Origin: Eupeodes corollae
Lineage: Eukaryota; Arthropoda; Insecta; Diptera; Syrphidae
DNA: 64,000 nucleotides
Direction: 5' to 3'
Assembly (NCBI RefSeq): GCF_945859685.1
Contig: NC_079148.1
Coordinates: 50,044,421 to 50,108,420 of the forward strand
Of the stretch, positions 1 to 11,542 are shown one piece after another. A program made the position numbers and the translations under genes. The first letter of the stretch is position 1; each line of letters begins with the position of its first letter. The notes under the pieces are model-generated. The model saw only the letters and a program-made list of their open reading frames with translations, was not told the DNA's origin and ran no database searches.

Positions 1-2135
1 AAATCATGTATCGCGAGGTTAACAAAAACTACAAAATTGTATGCGCTCAAAAATAAAAGCGTTATTCACAAAGTTAATCTTCAGCCCTGGTTAACATCAA
101 AGACAGTCGTTCCTTCTAGAAAACTGCCAAAGTGCTAGATCTAGCCTCGTTCTTGCAAAATATTAAAGTGGAAGCTGGAGAGTTAGCTACACATTTCAAA
201 AAACTCCTAAATCCGCCACCAAATCCAAATCCCATGTAATATGCACTCCCATATCAACAGGACATTTTCTTAGACCCATCTATACTGCTCGAAGATGTTA
301 CAAGTGTCATACACCGATGTGGATTGAATAAAGCCCCTGGTGAAGATCGCATATCGTATGAGTTCTTCAAGAACGCTTGAACAGATTTTTTAGTAAAACT
401 AACATCGAAATTCAATTTTATTTGGTCCACGGGAGAAGTCCCTGACAGTTTTAAGAAAAGTGTAATACTACCGATTTAAAATAAAAGGAGATCCAAAAAA
501 TCCCAGTAACTACAGAGGTATATCGTTTTTAAACACTGTCATGAAAATCTTCACAGGCATCTTACTTCAACGTTTAACAGACTGGATAAACTAAAATGAC
601 CTGTTAAGCGAATTTCAAGCCGGCTTCCACAAGGGGTACTCAACAGAAGATAATATCTTCTCTCTAAACAGTATATTGCTCGTATGTATGCTGAAAAAGG
701 AAAAAAAATGTATGCGTTCTTCGTAGACTTCAAGGCAGCTTTCGGATGTTTGGGATGGAAATATTCTTTCAAATTGGTTCGAACCAACAACTGGTGTAAA
801 GCAGGGATGTCTCTTGAGTCCACTCCTCTTCTCAATTTATTTAGACGATCTAGTTGCGGTTCTTCCGGGAGGAGTTCTTTTTGAATATTGCTCTACGTTG
901 ATGACATTGTAGTTCTCTCTGAATCTCCCAACATGCTCCAGATCATGATAAATAAACTTTATTGTTACTGCAAACTGTGGAACCTAAAAATAAATATAGC
1001 TAAATCAAAAGTAATGGTGTTTCGAAACGCGGCGGGTCGTCTTGCAATTAATGAAAGTTGGACTTGGGGAAATGAAAAACTGTAAACTTTTAAGGAATAT
1101 AAATACCTCGGTGTTTGGATTACTCAAACGCTATCATTCAAAAAGCATTTACAAGAAAAACTTAAAGAATTCAAATGCGCGATAAACTGTAATTGGAAAA
1201 CAGTATTCTGCAGTCGAAATATAGCTTCAAGTGCAAAATACAGAATTTTTGAAGCAGTAGTCAGATCAATTATGTGTTATGCGGCACAAGTTTGAGGTAT
1301 TCTCGAGTTTGAAGAAGTAGAAAAACTCTTACGTTTTTTCTTAAAAAGAATATTCAGACTTCCAGAAAATACACCAACGTACATGTTGCACCTCGAAACT
1401 GGTCTCCCTCCACTGTATTTCTACACTTTTCATATATAATAAAGACCTTAAAACACCCTAATCATCGCCTCACAAATCGCTTTACATCTCAAAAACAGAA
1501 ATGAACAATTTTTTTCGGAATGGAGAAGACTGAGCCTAGAGCATGATATTCCACTCCAACTAGAAAATGAAGATTATTTAAGAATAAACCTGCAAACCCT
1601 TTTAAGTAAAATTGAAGACTCTGCTAGAAATGCTTTCATCGAACATTGTCAACAAAGTCAAACAAGAAGCTCGTATAAGCTTTTAAACCATTTCCTAGGA
1701 GAAAAAAATTACTTTAATGACCAGAATAGTCTCGATGTTATCAGTACTATCTTTAAAGCGAGAGGCTAACTCCTCAGACTTAATTCCGTACCCTACATAA
1801 GCGAGCAAAATACGGAATGCACCTTGTGCAATATGAGAACTAGAGAAGACATACATATGTCATTTCATTGGCATATGTTCTATTTTAAACTCAATCAGAA
1901 GATCAATCTGGAGAAAAAATACTCTTAATGGAGATGAAATTCAGGGTATTCTTAATGGCGAAAATTGGACACTTCTTTACTGCTACATCAAAACTGCCTA
2001 TAAATATCGAAATCAAATCATAAATGAATCTTTTTGATTCTGCCTTTAATTTTATTATCAAATAATTCACTTTTATAGTTATTGTATTAGTTTATCTATT
2101 AATATTGTAAAATTGTATATCAACAAAATTAATTA
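1..2135 (+). mobile_element. Degenerate non-LTR retrotransposon (LINE), 5' part outside the window
   Basis: A broken reverse transcriptase can be followed through several frames. In order one sees a fingers motif (NYRGISFLN, about 505-535), a motif A-like FVDFKAAF (718-741), a motif B-like GVKQGCLLSPLLFS (about 795-838) and the catalytic YVDD (894-905), followed by a thumb region reading YCKLWNLKIN and FKEYKYLGVW. Downstream are LRFFLKRIFRLPENTPTYML (about 1330-1390) and a possible zinc-knuckle start CTLCNMRTRED (about 1818-1850). Many stops and frameshifts make it inactive, and about 30 residues are missing between motifs A and B. The 3' end is AT-rich without a clear poly-A. The family is certainly a non-LTR reverse transcriptase. 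I cannot assign the clade. No endonuclease is visible because the left end lies beyond the window. Confidence 0.85.
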
Positions 2136-2147
2136 AAAGAAAAAAAG

Positions 2148-2545
2148 CTGTGATGCGACCCACACTGATAACTTCCAATCCTGTCTGTAAATTTGTCTTG
2201 CTTAAAAGTTTGTAGGTTGTCGTGTTGGGTTAAAAAATGTTTGTGTTGAATTATTCTTACAAAGTTTTAAATTACCAACAATATTTTTCATATAAAGAAA
2301 TAGTTTAGCTTGAAAATACAGTTTTGTTAAAAAGATTTTTAGTCGAACAAAATTGTAGCGTTTATTAAATTTGTACAAATTGGATGAATGATATTCATTT
2401 GAGAGATATCAAGAAACGAACATCAATTTTAACCAAATTTGCGTACTATTTTTTGTGGATTTTACTTTTTTATTTTACTGAATGTTGACAACAATATTTT
2501 TAAAAAACAAATTGGACTTTAAACCAGATATCTCAAAGTTTAAAA
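2148..2545 (-). repeat. R174 repeat family, diverged 3'-end fragment
   Basis: This piece starts with the family's 3' terminus read on the minus strand: GATGCGACCCACACTGATAA at 2153-2172, then the CTGTCTG and TTTGTCTTGCTT blocks seen in the full copies. It continues into an internal unit containing TTGCGTACTATTTTTTGTGG and ACTGAATGTTGACAAC. It runs straight into mariner sequence at about 2546, so it has been truncated by, or joined to, that element. It is more diverged than the copies at 8884, 15012 and 37000. Confidence 0.75.
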
Positions 2546-3250
2546 AAGATATTTAATGCGTCAATTGAATCGGGCTTGTCTGTATAGTTATGAGCTTTAA
2601 AATAGCCCAACAAAAAATAGTCTTAAGATGTTAAATCGCACGATCTAGACGGCCGATTGACCGGTGCCGAACTTGAAATGAAATGTTCACCGAATTGGCC
2701 TCCAAATAAGGCCATTGTTGCGCGTGCTGTGTGGCTTGTGACACCGTCTTGTTGAAACTACATGTCGTGCAAGTCGAGCTCTTGCATTTTGGGCAAAAAA
2801 AGTTGGATATCGTATCATGGTATCACTTACCATTTACAGATACGTTACGATTCGCATCATCTTTAAAGAAGTACGGTCCAATGATGCCTACAGCCCACAG
2901 CCCATAAACCGCGCTAAACTGTGGTTTTTTCTGGATGCATTGGTTGCTTTTTTGGCTGATATTCACTCAAAAATTGACAATTCTGCTTATTTACGTATCT
3001 ATTGAGCCAAAAATGAGCTTCGTCGCTGGAACTGACCATAAAATGGAAGAAGTGCACGATGAATTTTCTTATCGGAGCACGAATTTTGATAATAAAATTC
3101 AATAGTTTGTAAGCGTTGTTCGTTTGTAAGACGATTCATGGTAAAATTATAGACCAACTTGAAGATGTTTGACAGTAAAACAAAACACGAAACGTGCGTC
3201 AGCTGTTTAAACCAGTGTTGCCAAAAAGATAATAGCTCAAAAATCACACT
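2546..3250 (-). mobile_element. mariner transposon with internal deletion
   Basis: On the minus strand the transposase start is clear at 3139: MNRLTNEQRLQTIEFYYQN, then KKIHRALLPFYGQFQR (about 3139-3045). The next recognisable block is SDEAHFWLN with NKQNCQF (about 3035-2950), which holds the first catalytic Asp of the DD34D triad. Then come HPEKTTV, an IIGPYFFKDD block, and finally RSCDL with DYFLLGYFKAHNYTDKPDSI near 2650-2560. Residues between the N-terminal helix-turn-helix and the first Asp, over 100 in the family, are missing, so this is an internally deleted, non-autonomous copy. Frames shift at least twice. The upstream leader (3140-3250) resembles a mariner 5' untranslated region. 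I did not identify a terminal inverted repeat with certainty. Confidence 0.88.
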
Positions 3251-3264
3251 TAAGTTAGAACGTT

Positions 3265-5068
3265 ACTTTATTAAACCGAGATCCGAAGACAGAAGAGCAG
3301 AGAGGAACACCGGCTTTTTAGATGGAATAAAAGAGAGCATGAGAAGCGCGCAATCGAGGAGGTAGAGGGATGTCACAACAAGAATGAGGTTCGTAAATTT
3401 TACCAAAAGGTACAAAAAACCTCCCAAGGGTACAAGCCACAAACCGTAGCCTGTAAGAACGATCAGGGGAACATCGTAGTGGAACCGCAGTCTATGTGCA
3501 GAATGTGTAACCACCTCTTCTATAAATTATATACCAGCGGTGACGAAACGAAATCCGCTGTAACGGTGAAAGAACCATTTAACCGCCTACCCGACCTTGA
3601 CGAAGTAAAGATAGCTAATAGCTATATCTTACCTTAAGTCAAACAAAGCTGCTGGAGCTGACGGCATCGCTGCCGAACTATTCAAAACAGCAGGAGATGA
3701 CTTGGTACGGAGCATGCACCAACTCATCTGCAAAATATGGTCGGAAGAAAGCATGCCCGATGAGTGGAATCTCAGCATAGTGTGCCCGATACTTAAGACA
3801 GGTGAGCCTCTAACGCCAACTACAGAGGCATCAGTCTCCTTAACATTGCGTATAAGATCTTCTCTGCCGTATTATGTGAACTTCTGAAGGCGTTCGTCAA
3901 CAACTTGATATGTCCTTATCAGTGTGGCTTCAGACCAGAAAAGTATCGACTTAATATTATTATAATATCGATACCCACCATCTCCTTATCGATTTTAAAG
4001 CCGCGTATGACAGCATTTTTAGGGAAGAGCTCTACCAAGCAATGTCTAGTTTTGGCATCCCTGTCAAACTTATCCGTTTGTGCAAGGTCGGAAAAGATCT
4101 CACCGTAGCATTTGATGTCAAAAAAGGTTTTAGACAAGACGATGCACTGTTAGGCGACTGCTATAACATCGTTCTGGAAATAATTGTGCAAAACTAAACC
4201 ATCAACACTAGAGGCACAATCTTCCAAAGGCCCATCAAATTACTCGGATACGCAGATGATATTGACATAATTGGAAGATCAAAGCGTGATGTCAGTGGAG
4301 CGTTTTTGAGCATCGCGACGGAAGCAAAGAAGAATGATTAAGTGGTCAATGAATGCAAGACTAAGAATATGCTGTCATCAAAAAAAGACATTGAACTATG
4401 ACGTCTTGGACAAAACGTCACCTTGGACAGCTATAACTTTGAGGTAGTTAAGGACTTTGTCTACCTATGCACCGCTATTAATACAGACAACGACACCAGC
4501 GCTGAAATCAAACGAAGAATATCTCTTGCAAATCGCTGCTTCTTTGGACTTAGAAGGCAATTGAGATGTAAAGTCCTGTTTCGAGCATCTTAAACCACCA
4601 TATATGTATAAGACACTCATCATCCCGTTTCTCATTTATGGCGCTGAGGTCGGACCCTGTCAAAGAAAGATGAGAGCGTCTAAGGATACTTCGAAAGAAA
4701 AATTCTTCGGATGATATTTGGTCCCGTACGCGTAAATGGAGAATGGAGGAGAAGATATAACGACGAACAGTACGGGCTGTACAGCGACACTGACCTAGTT
4801 AGCAGAATTAAAGTCCAACGGCTTAGATGGCTGGGTCATGTAGAGCGAATGGACGGCAACGCTCCAGCCCGGAAGGTGTTCGAATTCAATCCCGAGGCAC
4901 GGCGCTTCGCAGTAGAGGAATACCGCGACTCAGGTGGGTGGAGACCTCAACCAACTTGGCGTGCGAAACCAGAGACAGGTAGGTAGGGACCGAGCTGGCT
5001 GGAGACGCTTGTTGGTTTAGGCTCAGGTCCGTCCCGGACTGTAGCGCCACAATAAGTAAGTAAGTAAG
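3265..5068 (+). mobile_element. RTE-like LINE, copy 1, 5'-truncated and frameshifted
   Basis: The sequence enters in the linker before the reverse transcriptase (GFLDGIKESMRSAQS; VRKFYQKVQK) and runs through the whole polymerase: LKSNKAAGADGIAAELFK (about 3640-3685), MHQLICKIWSEESMPDEW (about 3714-3767), SIVCPILKTG, a fragmentary motif A, and the catalytic YADD (4249-4260, in GYADDIDIIGRSKRD). The C-terminal hallmark LRWLGHVERMDGNAPARKVF follows at 4822-4881. No apurinic-type endonuclease is present, so the copy is 5'-truncated as expected for incomplete reverse transcription. At least six frameshifts or stops inactivate it. It ends in a short TAAG repeat, the simple-repeat tail usual for the RTE clade. 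A second copy lies at 51050-52790 on the other strand. Confidence 0.9.
5053..5068 (+). repeat. (TAAG)n tail of the RTE-like LINE
   Basis: Four tandem TAAG units close the element right after the conserved 3' sequence GTAGCGCCACAA. The same tail in complement (TTAC units) closes copy 2 at 51050-51065, which fixes the 3' boundary of both copies. Confidence 0.85.
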
Positions 5069-6727
5069 AGATCCAAAGACCTTTTAACCGGATAGTTCAT
5101 AAATTTTCATTAAGTTCCAAGGAAACAATTGAGAGTCTAGAAATTTGGGAGTTTCTAATATTTTTAAAACTTAACTTTGAAAATACCCCGCGAGTCATTA
5201 GATAAAGTTTTAAATATATTTTCAACTTAATCAAGTAGTTCCAAATACGCTTAAACCATAGCGGCTAATTTTTGAATGTGTACCGTACCTTAACTCTGGA
5301 AACTGATGTTTCGGTGACTGGCAAAAATTGTCGAACCCTGCAGATTAATTTTTGTTTTCTTTCCGAAAATAAATCAGCTTAACATTTGTGACATTTAGTT
5401 CAACAAGGTCGAAATTGCTAAATTAATTTGGTGACAACTTTATTTCTCCCCTCGTTCATGCAAACTAACATGGTCCTGGATTACTGTTTACAGGACTGTG
5501 TTTAGTCATTTTCAACAAGGTACTCTTAACGTATTGATTTATTGAAAAATGTTAATTGTGAAAAGTTAGACTGAGCATATGCCAGAAATAATATTTAAAA
5601 AAGAATGTCTTTTCATTATTTACCAAAATAGAATTTTCAAAAATTGTTATATAGTTTTTGTTGTTTAATTTTGTACATAAAAAGATTTTCAATTTTTCCA
5701 ATAATAGTTTTTTATATGCAATTAATAAGTGCTTGCAAAATATAAGTTTTACACTCTAATTTTGTAAAGAAATGTCGACTCTTTGAAACTCTCAGCTATT
5801 GATTCCAATTAAATTTAAAATAAATTTCAAAATATTAAGAATATATTTAAATTCATTGAAAGGTTTAAATAAAAACTGATTCATATCCTTTCTTGTGTCC
5901 GATACTGTGAAATCGCATTCTTACGTATTCGGATTAAATCCATCGAATTTCTCCACGAAATATAGAAACTTCTAAACACAATCAGTAGGAAAAGGCACAC
6001 TCCGACTCGCATGCCGTGACGCTAAGTTCTCATTCAAACGCACCCTGGTCAACCCTCCACGAGTTTATTTCGCAAAAGTAGTTCAATTTTCAAGTATCAT
6101 ACATACATCTCTTCGAAGCCTCTTCCTCTACTTCACCATCATCGCCGGTGACCAACTGGAGGGTAAATATTGGACCATTCTTTTATACATGAGTTGCTGC
6201 AATCAATAGCCAGCGTCTATACTCGTATCCAACTAAGAGCCAATACTATATATAGCTCCTGATCCTGAGTACTGCGAATCCTGCATGTTTTCTATTCCTC
6301 GAATTTCTTTTTTCACTTCGTTGTCCAGCGCCAGTGGTGCGGTGCTGAGTGGCGTGGCATGGCGTGGCGTGGAATAGCGGTATGTACGCCAAAAAGTGTG
6401 TATCCTGCGCGAAATTGCCTCTGATTCAGCAGAAATTGAAGAGGGCATGCTTTGGCAGATTTATTGAGCCTTTATTCCAAAAGTTTTTACCTTCGATTTT
6501 CGGAACGAACTACACCAAAAGAGTAAACATAGCCTATTCATGTGCACCCCGCGTGCTGTTCACTAGTATCCTCGTATGTTGGTATATTCCTTGTTATTTT
6601 GCGGCCCGGTGCTGTGGTACACGGTGTGGCATAGATAGTGGCGGTTGCGAGACTCCCATTCCTACTGATACCAATATGCATATGCATGCATCTCTCCTCA
6701 GCATAAAAGTAGATACGCTTTGACTTT
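5069..6727. other. Noncoding unique DNA, no gene seen
   Basis: AT-rich DNA to about 5990, then a more GC-balanced block (5990-6720) with no convincing exon. A small degenerate minisatellite of GGCGTG(G)CAT units lies at 6343-6374. The reading frame at 6349-6723 starts inside this minisatellite and shows no domain, so I do not call it a gene. Confidence 0.6.
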
Positions 6728-7184
6728 TCAGTTGTAGCTGCTGTTTTTTTTAAGCTTTTTTGTGTTTGTTTTGTTGTTGTTTGCTTGTGTGTTTGTATTG
6801 CATTGGAAAATCGCTTGATTCAACAATTGCATTGTGTAGGTTGAGAGGAAGGCTCCGCTCCGCTCCAATCGGATCCTATCCGACGACGATGATGATGATG
6901 ATGATGGGGTAAGAGCTCTATACCCGTTTGGTTTGGTTGATATAGAAGTGAATTGTTGCACTGGCTGTGAGCAAGGGTTGAAGCGAAAATCGCTAAAAAT
7001 TAGCATTGCCACTCGAATTTCTTCGTCCGTGGCGTTGGAGAGGGCTTCCGGAAAAACAGCCAAACATAAAAACTCTTTCGCTGAAGTGGTAAACGTTGCC
7101 ACAGGGTTGGATTTTGACTTGTATTCCACCATGTCAGGATATCTATCTTTAAGAGCTTTGAGCGTGATCTTTAATTGCTCGTGC
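6728..7184 (-). CDS. Weak open frame, unknown protein (possibly a Myb/SANT-like fragment)
   Basis: On the minus strand one frame stays open from about 7184 to 6728. An ATG lies at 7132, and in-frame sequence upstream of it reads NVTHEQLKITLKALKDRYPD. After this come TTSAKEFLCLAVFPEALSN and SDFRFNPCSQPV, then a Ser run produced by a (GAT)n microsatellite, then an Asn/Lys-rich tail. The HEQL..L...KDRYPD stretch resembles the start of insect Myb/SANT-like regulatory domains, such as those found with Harbinger transposons. This resemblance is from memory and weak. No splice sites, promoter or poly-A signal support it. It may be a remnant of a transposon-linked protein or a chance frame. An overlapping frame on the plus strand (6933-7301) looks like its shadow. 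Confidence 0.22.
6882..6907. repeat. (GAC/GAT)n microsatellite
   Basis: Two GAC and five GAT triplets in tandem. They create the serine run in the weak minus-strand frame covering this region. Confidence 0.85.
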
Positions 7185-7302
7185 GTTACATTTTATAGAC
7201 CTGATAAACTTCTTCTAGAGGTCAAAATTCTGAATTTTGACGGAAGACGTGTAAGACCTTTTACAAACATCGATTGCACTAGTTCAAAACATAATCATTG
7301 AG

Positions 7303-8883
7303 ACGTTTGTTTCTTAAAGTGGTTTCTAATAAAGTTGAAATTTTAATAGTAATTTCAAAAGCAGGCTTAAGAGCATTTTATTTAAACCAAGTTCTAATTT
7401 ATCGGGCCCCATTCATATCATCAGGCTCCTCTATGATAGCCCGTCTTTGATTTTCCTTGAAGCAGTACATGGCCACGGTGGTGGTGTGGGAGTTCATGGG
7501 GGTTGAGTAGACACGCGTGAACAACATTGAGGAAACAAACACACAACCGTCCCGGTCCCGGTCCTGGTCCCGGTTCGGCCAAGGGGTTTTGATTGAAATG
7601 GAGAGGAACTTCCAGCCATCATGCCATTGCTGTTCGGTGGCATTTGCAATAAACTAAATGTTGGATGAAGTCTGGCGTGCATAAAAGCTAATGCACTTCT
7701 GTGGGCATCTCAACGTCAATCACAATGGCGGCACTAGGTTTTGTTGTTTCGTTCATTGGGTTGAGTGGTGCCTTTGCCATCAGTATATATCTGCCAACTA
7801 CAATACATATATATATAGACTGTAGATAGAATGTTCCTCATATATGTAGACACTATATACACATATGAGAGCCACCATATTACACTCGCCATCCAGGACA
7901 ACATCAGCGAGGAGTATGTGTAGTGTAGGTATGGTAAGCAATTTTGGCCATTTCTCAATTTTATTTACTCGTTGTTTTGAGGCAGGACTTTTATTATTGT
8001 TACTTTTTTGTGTTGTCCTTTTTGGTTTTTGTTTTTTGGTGTGGTGTTGGATGTGTGCTCTTGCAATATAATTATTATATTTTGGCACTTAATGTGCCTC
8101 AACAACACATCTCTGTGTCGTTGTCAAAAGAGCTAAAGTGGCAAGTGGACGACACTTTGTCTTTTTAGTCCTTGCGGAACTGCATTCAAATATAGCTATA
8201 CACCTACCATCCTTCCTACTATACTCTGGAACTGCTGAACGTGGTTTGATGATGATCGTGGTGTGTGGACTTGTGGGAAGTGTGTGTTATTCAGGAGGAG
8301 GTTAGCCGCAGCATGGAGAATGTGCAGCATTATGGTTGGTTGAAAAATGCATCGCATGGTTTTTGGCTTTGATATATACGAAGAACGAAAGGAATGGGGG
8401 CAAAAGTAGAGTGTCAATGTGGATATGGCGGACATAAGGATGGACAGATGGACCATCAGAGAATGAGTGTCTGATGCAGAGGTCAGAGTCAGAGTCAGAG
8501 TATAGTGGATGCATTAAAGATGTTGATGTAAAAAGCGAAAACTTGTACGACGCGAAAGAGGTTTCTCGTTATATTTGGTTGGTTTTTTGTCTTTTGTTTT
8601 AATTTTAATGGCTACAGAAGTCATTGACCATTATCGAGTCTTGAAAAAATTTAACTGTTTGATCGGATTGAAGTAAAATAGAATAATTTCGGAATTTTCT
8701 AAAAATCGATTGATTTATTTTGGAAGTTATTGGTTTCAGACCAACAACTAATTAATTGTGTCTATGTTGTTTCTGTTATTTAGAATCATTGGGACAAAAA
8801 TAATTAAGACCATTTAGACGCGTTAGATTAGAAATAAAATACTTTATTCATAATAATGAAACAAAATAACCAATAACATATTA
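7303..8883. other. Noncoding DNA with several simple repeats
   Basis: No gene is supported. A GGTCCC-type hexamer minisatellite lies at 7547-7578, TA-rich dinucleotide tracts occur at 7807-7865, T-rich and G+T-rich tracts at 7980-8060, and an (AGTCAG)n stretch at about 8480-8500. The small open frames here are explained by these tracts. Confidence 0.65.
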
Positions 8884-10096
8884 TTAACTTCCTATAGGAT
8901 TGAAAATGTTGACATTTCTCGACGTTTCAAGGTCCCTTGAGTCGAAATAAAAGATTTTTAGAAAGATGTCTGTGCGTGCGTGTGTACGTACGTTCGTACG
9001 TCCGTACGTTCGCGACGTTTTTTTCGTCGTCCTTAGCTCAAAAACCAGAGGAGATATCGATCTCAAATAATAAGGCAGAAAAAGGCAGAAAGGGCTCTCA
9101 AGAAAATTTCGAGGGTGGTTTTTTTACCATAGCAGTTTGAAAAAAGGTGAAAATTTTGGTAAACAATAAATATCTTACCAACCAAAAACGCGAGAGACTT
9201 GAATTAAATTTTATAAAATAATTTTTAACGTCATATCAAAGAAGTATATTTTTGGAAAAAAATCCAATTAACGGATTTTTATAAATCAAAAAAACTGGAA
9301 AAAAAATTTCACCTCCAAAATTTTACGACTTAAATATGATTTCATCTCCAAAACAATTGTGTGCGACGAAGAATAATATTTATGACATCTGATGAAATTT
9401 TGAGAAAAATCGAATGGACATTTTTTTTTATAAAAACTAAAAATCTAAAAATCATTACTTAAAGTTGGTAAAAACTAAATATCGATTCAAATATCTTTTC
9501 AAAAACTTGAAATTTAGGCTTCAAACTTATTTTATTTTATAAAAAAAAAATAGTTTTCAACATTCTGAAAAATATTAAAAAAAATCGAATTGACAGTTAT
9601 TGTACAAAAAATTAAAAACCTAAAAAAAAATTTACAAAACTTGGTAAAAATTGATTTTCGACTCAAATATCTTTTTAAAACTTGCAGATATTGGCTTTAA
9701 ACTGATTTTATCTTATAAGAAATATTGTTTTCAAGATTCGGTCAAATTTTGAAAAAAATCGAATTGACAGTTTTCTTAACAAAAAATAAAACTCTAAAAA
9801 AAAACAATACTAAAACTTAGTCAAAATTTACTTTCGACGCAAATAGCTTTTCAAAAATTGAAAATATTGGCTTAAAACTTATTTTATTTCAGAGAAAATA
9901 CTGCTTTCAATATTTAGTAATTTTTATATAAAAATCCAACAGTCCGCTTTTTCATAAAAAATATAATCTACAAAAAATAGTACGCAAATTTGGTAAAAAT
10001 TGATACGAGTACATATAGACAAACTTTTAAGCAAGACAAATGGACAGACGGGATGGGAAGTTATCAGTGTGGGTCGCATCCCAGCCTCTTTTTCTC
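8884..10096 (+). repeat. R174 repeat family, full copy A (four internal units)
   Basis: The 5' end is AACTTCCTATAGGA, then a conserved block TTTCTCGACGTTTCAAGGTC and a block TAAAAGATTTTTAGAAAGAT. An ACGT-rich alternating tract (8976-9008) and a second conserved block follow (GAGATATCGA, AAGGCAGAAAG, TTTCGAGG). The body is an AT-rich array in which the landmark AATCGAATTGACAG recurs at 9408, 9583 and 9757 and as AAATCCAACAGTCC at 9932, a period of about 174 bp. The 3' end is GACGGGATGGGAAGTTATCA followed by GTGTGGGTCGCATCCCAGCC. No protein is encoded. The family is also at 15012-16189 and 37000-38855, with fragments elsewhere. Superfamily unknown; a non-autonomous DNA transposon or Helitron derivative is possible. 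Confidence 0.9.
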
Positions 10097-10224
10097 ATAA
10101 TAATGTTATCTTCATGGCTGATATACATAAAATGCCTTCCATATGCCTAGAAATTTACAAAAATGTTCGCTTGGGCGTATGCGTGCTTTTGGATATCTGT
10201 CAAGACTTTTGTTTACACGATTGA

Positions 10225-11115
10225 ACAGCACGTTAAAATGATAAAACTTTATTATCAAAATTAATATTCGTTAACGCAAACGTTGCACACATTGCACCCT
10301 TTTTACGGTAGACGCGGTTTCCCTTCACAGTCGACTCTTCAACGTTTGGTGGCCAAACTTGAGAAGAACGGTTCAGTAAATAATCAGCCAACATCCGATA
10401 GTTCAAGGTACGCTACATTGGCCGAGAACGTTATGGACGCGGTCTGTGAAAGTGTACAGCAGACTCCGAGGGAGTCTATTATTCACCGTGCACAGGAACT
10501 CGGTCTTTCGTAGACTTCAACTTAGCGAATTTTGCGTCGGGACTTGAGCTTACACCCGTTAAAGATCCAACTGGCACAGGAGCACAAAGTTCATGACTAT
10601 TGACTATTGATTTCGAAACGTTTGGGCGAGGACCCCAATTTTGGCCGAAAAATCAACGTAAGTGACGAAGCGCATTTTTGGATGAATGGCTGTGTTAAGA
10701 ACCAAAATTGGTGATAATGCATCCCATTATTTTTGGTGTGGATTTTTGGCCGCGGCGGCGCAATTGGTCTGTAATTTTTTGAAAACGATGTTAGTGAGGC
10801 GGTCACCGTCAACAGCGAATGCTGTATAACGATTATACCTAATTTTTTGTGGCCCAAATTGAACCATATATACCTAGAAAACATGTGGTACCAGAAGAAC
10901 GGTGCTACGCGCCGCACTGCAAATGGCACAACGACATCTACACATCTACGCCCTTAATTGAAAAACCCTATATACGATATAAATTCATTATTAACAACAC
11001 ATGTTTCATAGCAAGATTGTTTGGAGCTCTTCTCACTACGGTTGCTACTTTCATGACTCACAGATTCGCGTCCTGCCAATTCGTCTTAAAAATGGTCACG
11101 ATAGCCATTGCTTGA
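10225..11115 (+). mobile_element. Degenerate mariner transposon
   Basis: The transposase N-terminal region reads TLHPFYGRRGFPSQSTLQRL and VAKLEKNGSVNNQP (10289-10396), the helix-turn-helix part of a mariner transposase. It continues with AENVMDAVCESVQQTPRESI and HRAQELGLS (to 10512). After an in-frame stop come LRRDLSLHPLKIQLAQEHK and then SDEAHFWMNGCV (about 10655-10690), holding the first catalytic Asp. Farther on, in shifted frames, are YLENMWYQKNGAT (the second Asp is replaced by Asn) and degenerate C-terminal sequence. It differs from the mariners at 2546 and 44290, so it is another lineage. Several stops and the lost Asp make it inactive. Confidence 0.85.
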
Positions 11116-11542
11116 AAGTGAATTAAGCATAACAGCTTTTGTTTAATTTTTAAACATTGTTATTCAAAAAAATTAAAAAAAAATCATTCTAAAAAAATAA
11201 TTATATTTGAATATTGTGTGTTTTAATCAAAAACATTTTCGTTTTGGAGTCAAGTGCCATTTTTGCTTGGTTTTAATCTTATAAATTTCTGCTGAATTTT
11301 TTGCGGTTTAGCATAGTATTTGGGGACAACTTAATGCTCTTTTATTTATAACTCTTAATAACATATTTATAATAGTAAATTCTGTCAATAAGCTATTCTC
11401 AAACATTTTGAAAGATAGTACTCAATAAAGGAAGGGGTTTAGGAAAGCTCAAATGTTCTTTAAATAAAACATTATATTTTAATATTCTTTCAATACACAA
11501 GTTTTGGGTAAAATTTGGAAAGATCGTTTGAGAGAAAAAAAG
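11116..11542. other. AT-rich noncoding DNA
   Basis: No gene, repeat landmark or strong secondary structure was noticed between the mariner remnant and the SINE. Confidence 0.5.

Noticed and set aside
6349..6723. 124-codon Cys-containing plus-strand frame
   Set aside because: Begins inside a minisatellite and has no domain or splice support.
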